This document shows positions 61,570-64,000 of a DNA stretch of 64,000 nucleotides, one piece after another. Positions within the stretch are counted from its first letter, which is position 1. Each line of letters opens with the position of its first letter. Both the position numbers and the translations under genes were made by a program. The stretch is from Sipunculus nudus (Eukaryota; Annelida; Sipuncula; Golfingiida; Sipunculidae): the NCBI GenBank assembly GCA_026874595.1, contig CM049317.1:32664901-32728900 (forward strand), read 5' to 3'. The notes under the pieces were generated by a model. The model searched no databases and was not told the DNA's origin. It saw nothing but the letters and a program-made list of their open reading frames with translations.

Positions 61570-62125
61570 AAGAACAACACGGTATCGTAACATAATCGCG
61601 GTATCCCTACATAAGCAGCATACCCTACAGTAACACGGTATATCCCTACATAAGCAAGGTTTCCCTTCATAATCGCGGTGTCTTAACATGAACGGGGGGG
61701 GGGGGGGGGTATCCCTACACAATTGCGGTATCTCTACCTTGTTGCGGTATCCCCTCTTTGCGGTACATCCTAAATAAGGGGGCATCCCTATATATGAGTT
61801 CAGTATCATTACATCAACGAGGTATCCCTTCATAAGAAGACTATCCTTATACATGAGCGTGTTATTCTTACTTGAGCACAGTATCCCTGCTTAAGTGCCG
61901 TATCCCAACAGAAACGTTATCCAAACGTAAGCACGATATCGCAGTATTAGAGGTACATACTACGTAAGCGTGTTTCCCTCTACATAAGCGCAGTATCCCT
62001 ATATTAGCGCGATATACCTTTTTATAAACGGGATATCCTACATTAGCGCAGTATCCCCACATGAGCACGGTATCCCTATATGAGCGGGGCTTTGCTACAT
62101 AAGCCCGATAGCCCGACATAGCCAT
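61570..62125. repeat. Degenerate minisatellite, about 20-24-bp unit
   Basis: Some 25 diverged copies of a unit like GCGCAGTATCCCTACATAAG, with GTATCCC and CATAAGC/ATGAGC as the best-kept words. A 16-base G run interrupts it at 61694-61709. The minus-strand frames through it repeat YRxYVGI/RLCRDT-like text with varying spacing and are not genes. Confidence 0.85.
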
Positions 62126-64000
62126 GTTCAGTGTGCACCTTTAGGAAATGGACACACAAATTGAAGATTATTCCTTGTCTGACCTTCTTTGACTGACAGA
62201 TGCTTTGGCCTCGTCCCTTTAGGTTGGATATCCCTAATGCGGTATGTAGCTCAACAAAGGCAAGCAGATCTGTTATAACGTTATATTTGACGGTGGGTTC
62301 CGCCTGAGATGTCAAGAATTTGGTCTAAAACGCTAAAGTAAGAATATGCTGCGCCGAATTGGTATCAGGACGACGACGATGCGAGCTGCGTATTGTATTA
62401 CCTGTACATAAAGTGCTATGCTTTCTCCAGGTATAAGGGAACATAATGTAGATTCGGTTTAAAAAAACTGTACATTCTTGTTTATTCTCACCTGAAGCAA
62501 AATCGGCCAGTTCTGTGCAATATACGGCTTACTTAATAAGTTCTGGAGTTCTGGGGACAATGTTTACACATAATTACATCTTTTAAAGGGATAGGACATT
62601 TCATAATTAACACGTATAACTTACATCTTGTAAAATTTTTGGAAAAATGTTCCCAGAGCTGTATTAGAGACCTATCAAATTACGGTTTCATGTCCGGTCA
62701 AACCACTCTCCTTGATAAAGTCTGCTTAACATCGTAAGAGGAATGTGATCTCTAACATAGCCGGTGATATCAGACAATAAATACGATATTTTTCTTTAAT
62801 CATTTTGTAATAATGGGGACATTTGAAGAATGTACAAGGCAAACAAACCCGAGATGCCATTAACAGAAAACCCACAGTATGTGTTTGCATTCAGGAGTAA
62901 CAAGACAGAATACGCGACTTACAACACCATGACCTCATTAATTGTGACAGACGTCGGGACAGCTCTTAATTGACACTGTCGCTCTCCGGAGAGCTGTATT
63001 TACTGGTTGAGAAAGGAAAATTTGTTTTAATTCACCTATTTTACTGGATCCTTAATGCAATTTTCTTCTTAAATGCATCTTAAACACGCATGTGATATAA
63101 ACTGATGAAACGTTAAAGAAAAGAAATATTACTACATAAAAATAGATATTAATTAACATTAAAGTAAACTGATATATTTTATCTAAGAACCTTTGCATAT
63201 TGTTAAGTTTTTTTTATGTGTAGTAGAAATGAACAAGCGGAAGTATAAAGGCTTCAGTATATATTTCGTACAAATGTTATGCATACATATTTATTGTACC
63301 TGTTTATATGTTGCGTTTTTATGTTACTTTGTTCCATTACATTGGCATGTCTTGTGGAATTTGCCATGCTGTTGTACAATGAAACATATACTCATAATAT
63401 TTGTCCCTCTGTCAGTAATAATAAAATGGGTCTGTGTTTGTCTGTTAGCTGGAAAACATGAGCTTATGTGAAGGGCATCTTATTTTTTTTTAATATTATG
63501 ATTCAGTTTTACTGTTTCTTTGAATGGTCAGAATTTTGGGTTAATGATAAATATTTTTTTTATGGGAATGGTCATTTAAAAGGCAACAAGTGACACATTT
63601 TATAGTATACTTGTCGGACGCTCATTTACTGAAACATGCAAAATTAGTGGATGGCTATGCACAAAATTCTTAGATATTTTTGCAGGAGTTAATATATTGA
63701 TGTTGAGATTTCCTTAGATTCTTATAAATTTAGCCCTCCTCTGGGTTTGTGCAAGTCTATTTTAGAGACTAAAATAATGCTGATTATAATTCCTAGCATA
63801 CCATAGTTTATGTAAAAGGAAAACGCGTATAAAAAGGGAGAGACAGACAGACAGACAGACAGATAGAGAGAGACAGATCGAGTAGGAATTATATTTTAAA
63901 TTAACATTACAATACTAACAATTCCTTAACCCAGCTCACTGGTACGTTCTACCAACAGTCTTCCTGGACCTCGGAACACCAGTCACGTGATGAAGTATGA
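62126..64000. other. Stretch without a recognised gene
   Basis: AT-rich. It contains a 14-bp perfect palindrome GCTCTCCGGAGAGC at 62981-62994, beside TTAATTG and TGACAG words, and an (AGAC)n run at 63839-63863. The plus frame at 63193-63471 is hydrophobic by base composition only. Confidence 0.5.

Noticed and set aside
61407-62125. Three minus-strand frames of 85-102 codons with repeated YRxYVGI text
   Set aside because: They are a by-product of the degenerate minisatellite.
63839-63863. Regular (AGAC)n spacing as a possible array of direct repeats
   Set aside because: Simple microsatellite without spacers; no CRISPR-like structure anywhere in the window.

Overview
This window reads as nuclear DNA of an invertebrate animal, probably a lophotrochozoan and most likely a mollusc; that placement is an inference. 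It is AT-rich and full of long (TA)n, (GA)n and (CT)n runs. Its recognisable protein sequence comes from non-LTR retrotransposons of the L1/Tx1, CR1 and L2-like types and from a multi-exon extracellular thrombospondin type-1 (TSP1) gene with GT/AG splice sites. I see no operons, Shine-Dalgarno sites, rRNA, intact tRNA or CRISPR. No intact host protein-coding gene is visible, so this is best read as a gene-poor, repeat-rich intergenic or intronic region.

Layout. 0-5 kb: a decayed CR1-like reverse transcriptase (RT) fragment, three or four copies of one tRNA-derived SINE family, and two further dispersed repeats. 7-9 kb: a decayed CR1-like LINE on the minus strand that has lost its RT palm. 11.4-12.4 kb: one large minus-strand exon encoding about three TSP1 modules, most like the THSD7 family, with two in-frame stops and a 192-bp tandem duplication across its splice acceptor. 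12.6-18.2 kb: microsatellites, a MITE-like repeat and a strong nested hairpin. 18.2-23.1 kb: the largest element, a 5'-truncated L1/Tx1-group LINE of about 4.8 kb bounded by a 17-bp target-site duplication. 23-46 kb: mostly unannotated AT-rich sequence with scattered repeat copies and small tandem arrays. 46.8-52.4 kb: a SINE with a 15-bp target-site duplication, and two inverted copies of an element built around a CpG-rich 21-bp minisatellite, with an L2-like RT remnant and a truncated SINE between them. 55-64 kb: one exon-like segment, a 174-bp tandem duplication, an RT scrap, a probable solo LTR and a degenerate minisatellite.

Main observation. The first ORF of the L1/Tx1-group LINE carries a zinc knuckle followed by a domain that I read as NADAR (YbiA/DUF1768 superfamily), ahead of a standard endonuclease-RT ORF2. 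NADAR proteins act on N-glycosidic bonds in riboflavin-pathway intermediates and, in some bacterial systems, remove ADP-ribose from guanine in DNA. A retrotransposon carrying such a domain suggests a role in handling ADP-ribose or nucleotide conjugates, possibly against a host defence. The copy here is broken by several small frameshifts and has lost the canonical Glu of the domain's EHA motif. Whether this domain-element association is already described cannot be settled from sequence alone.
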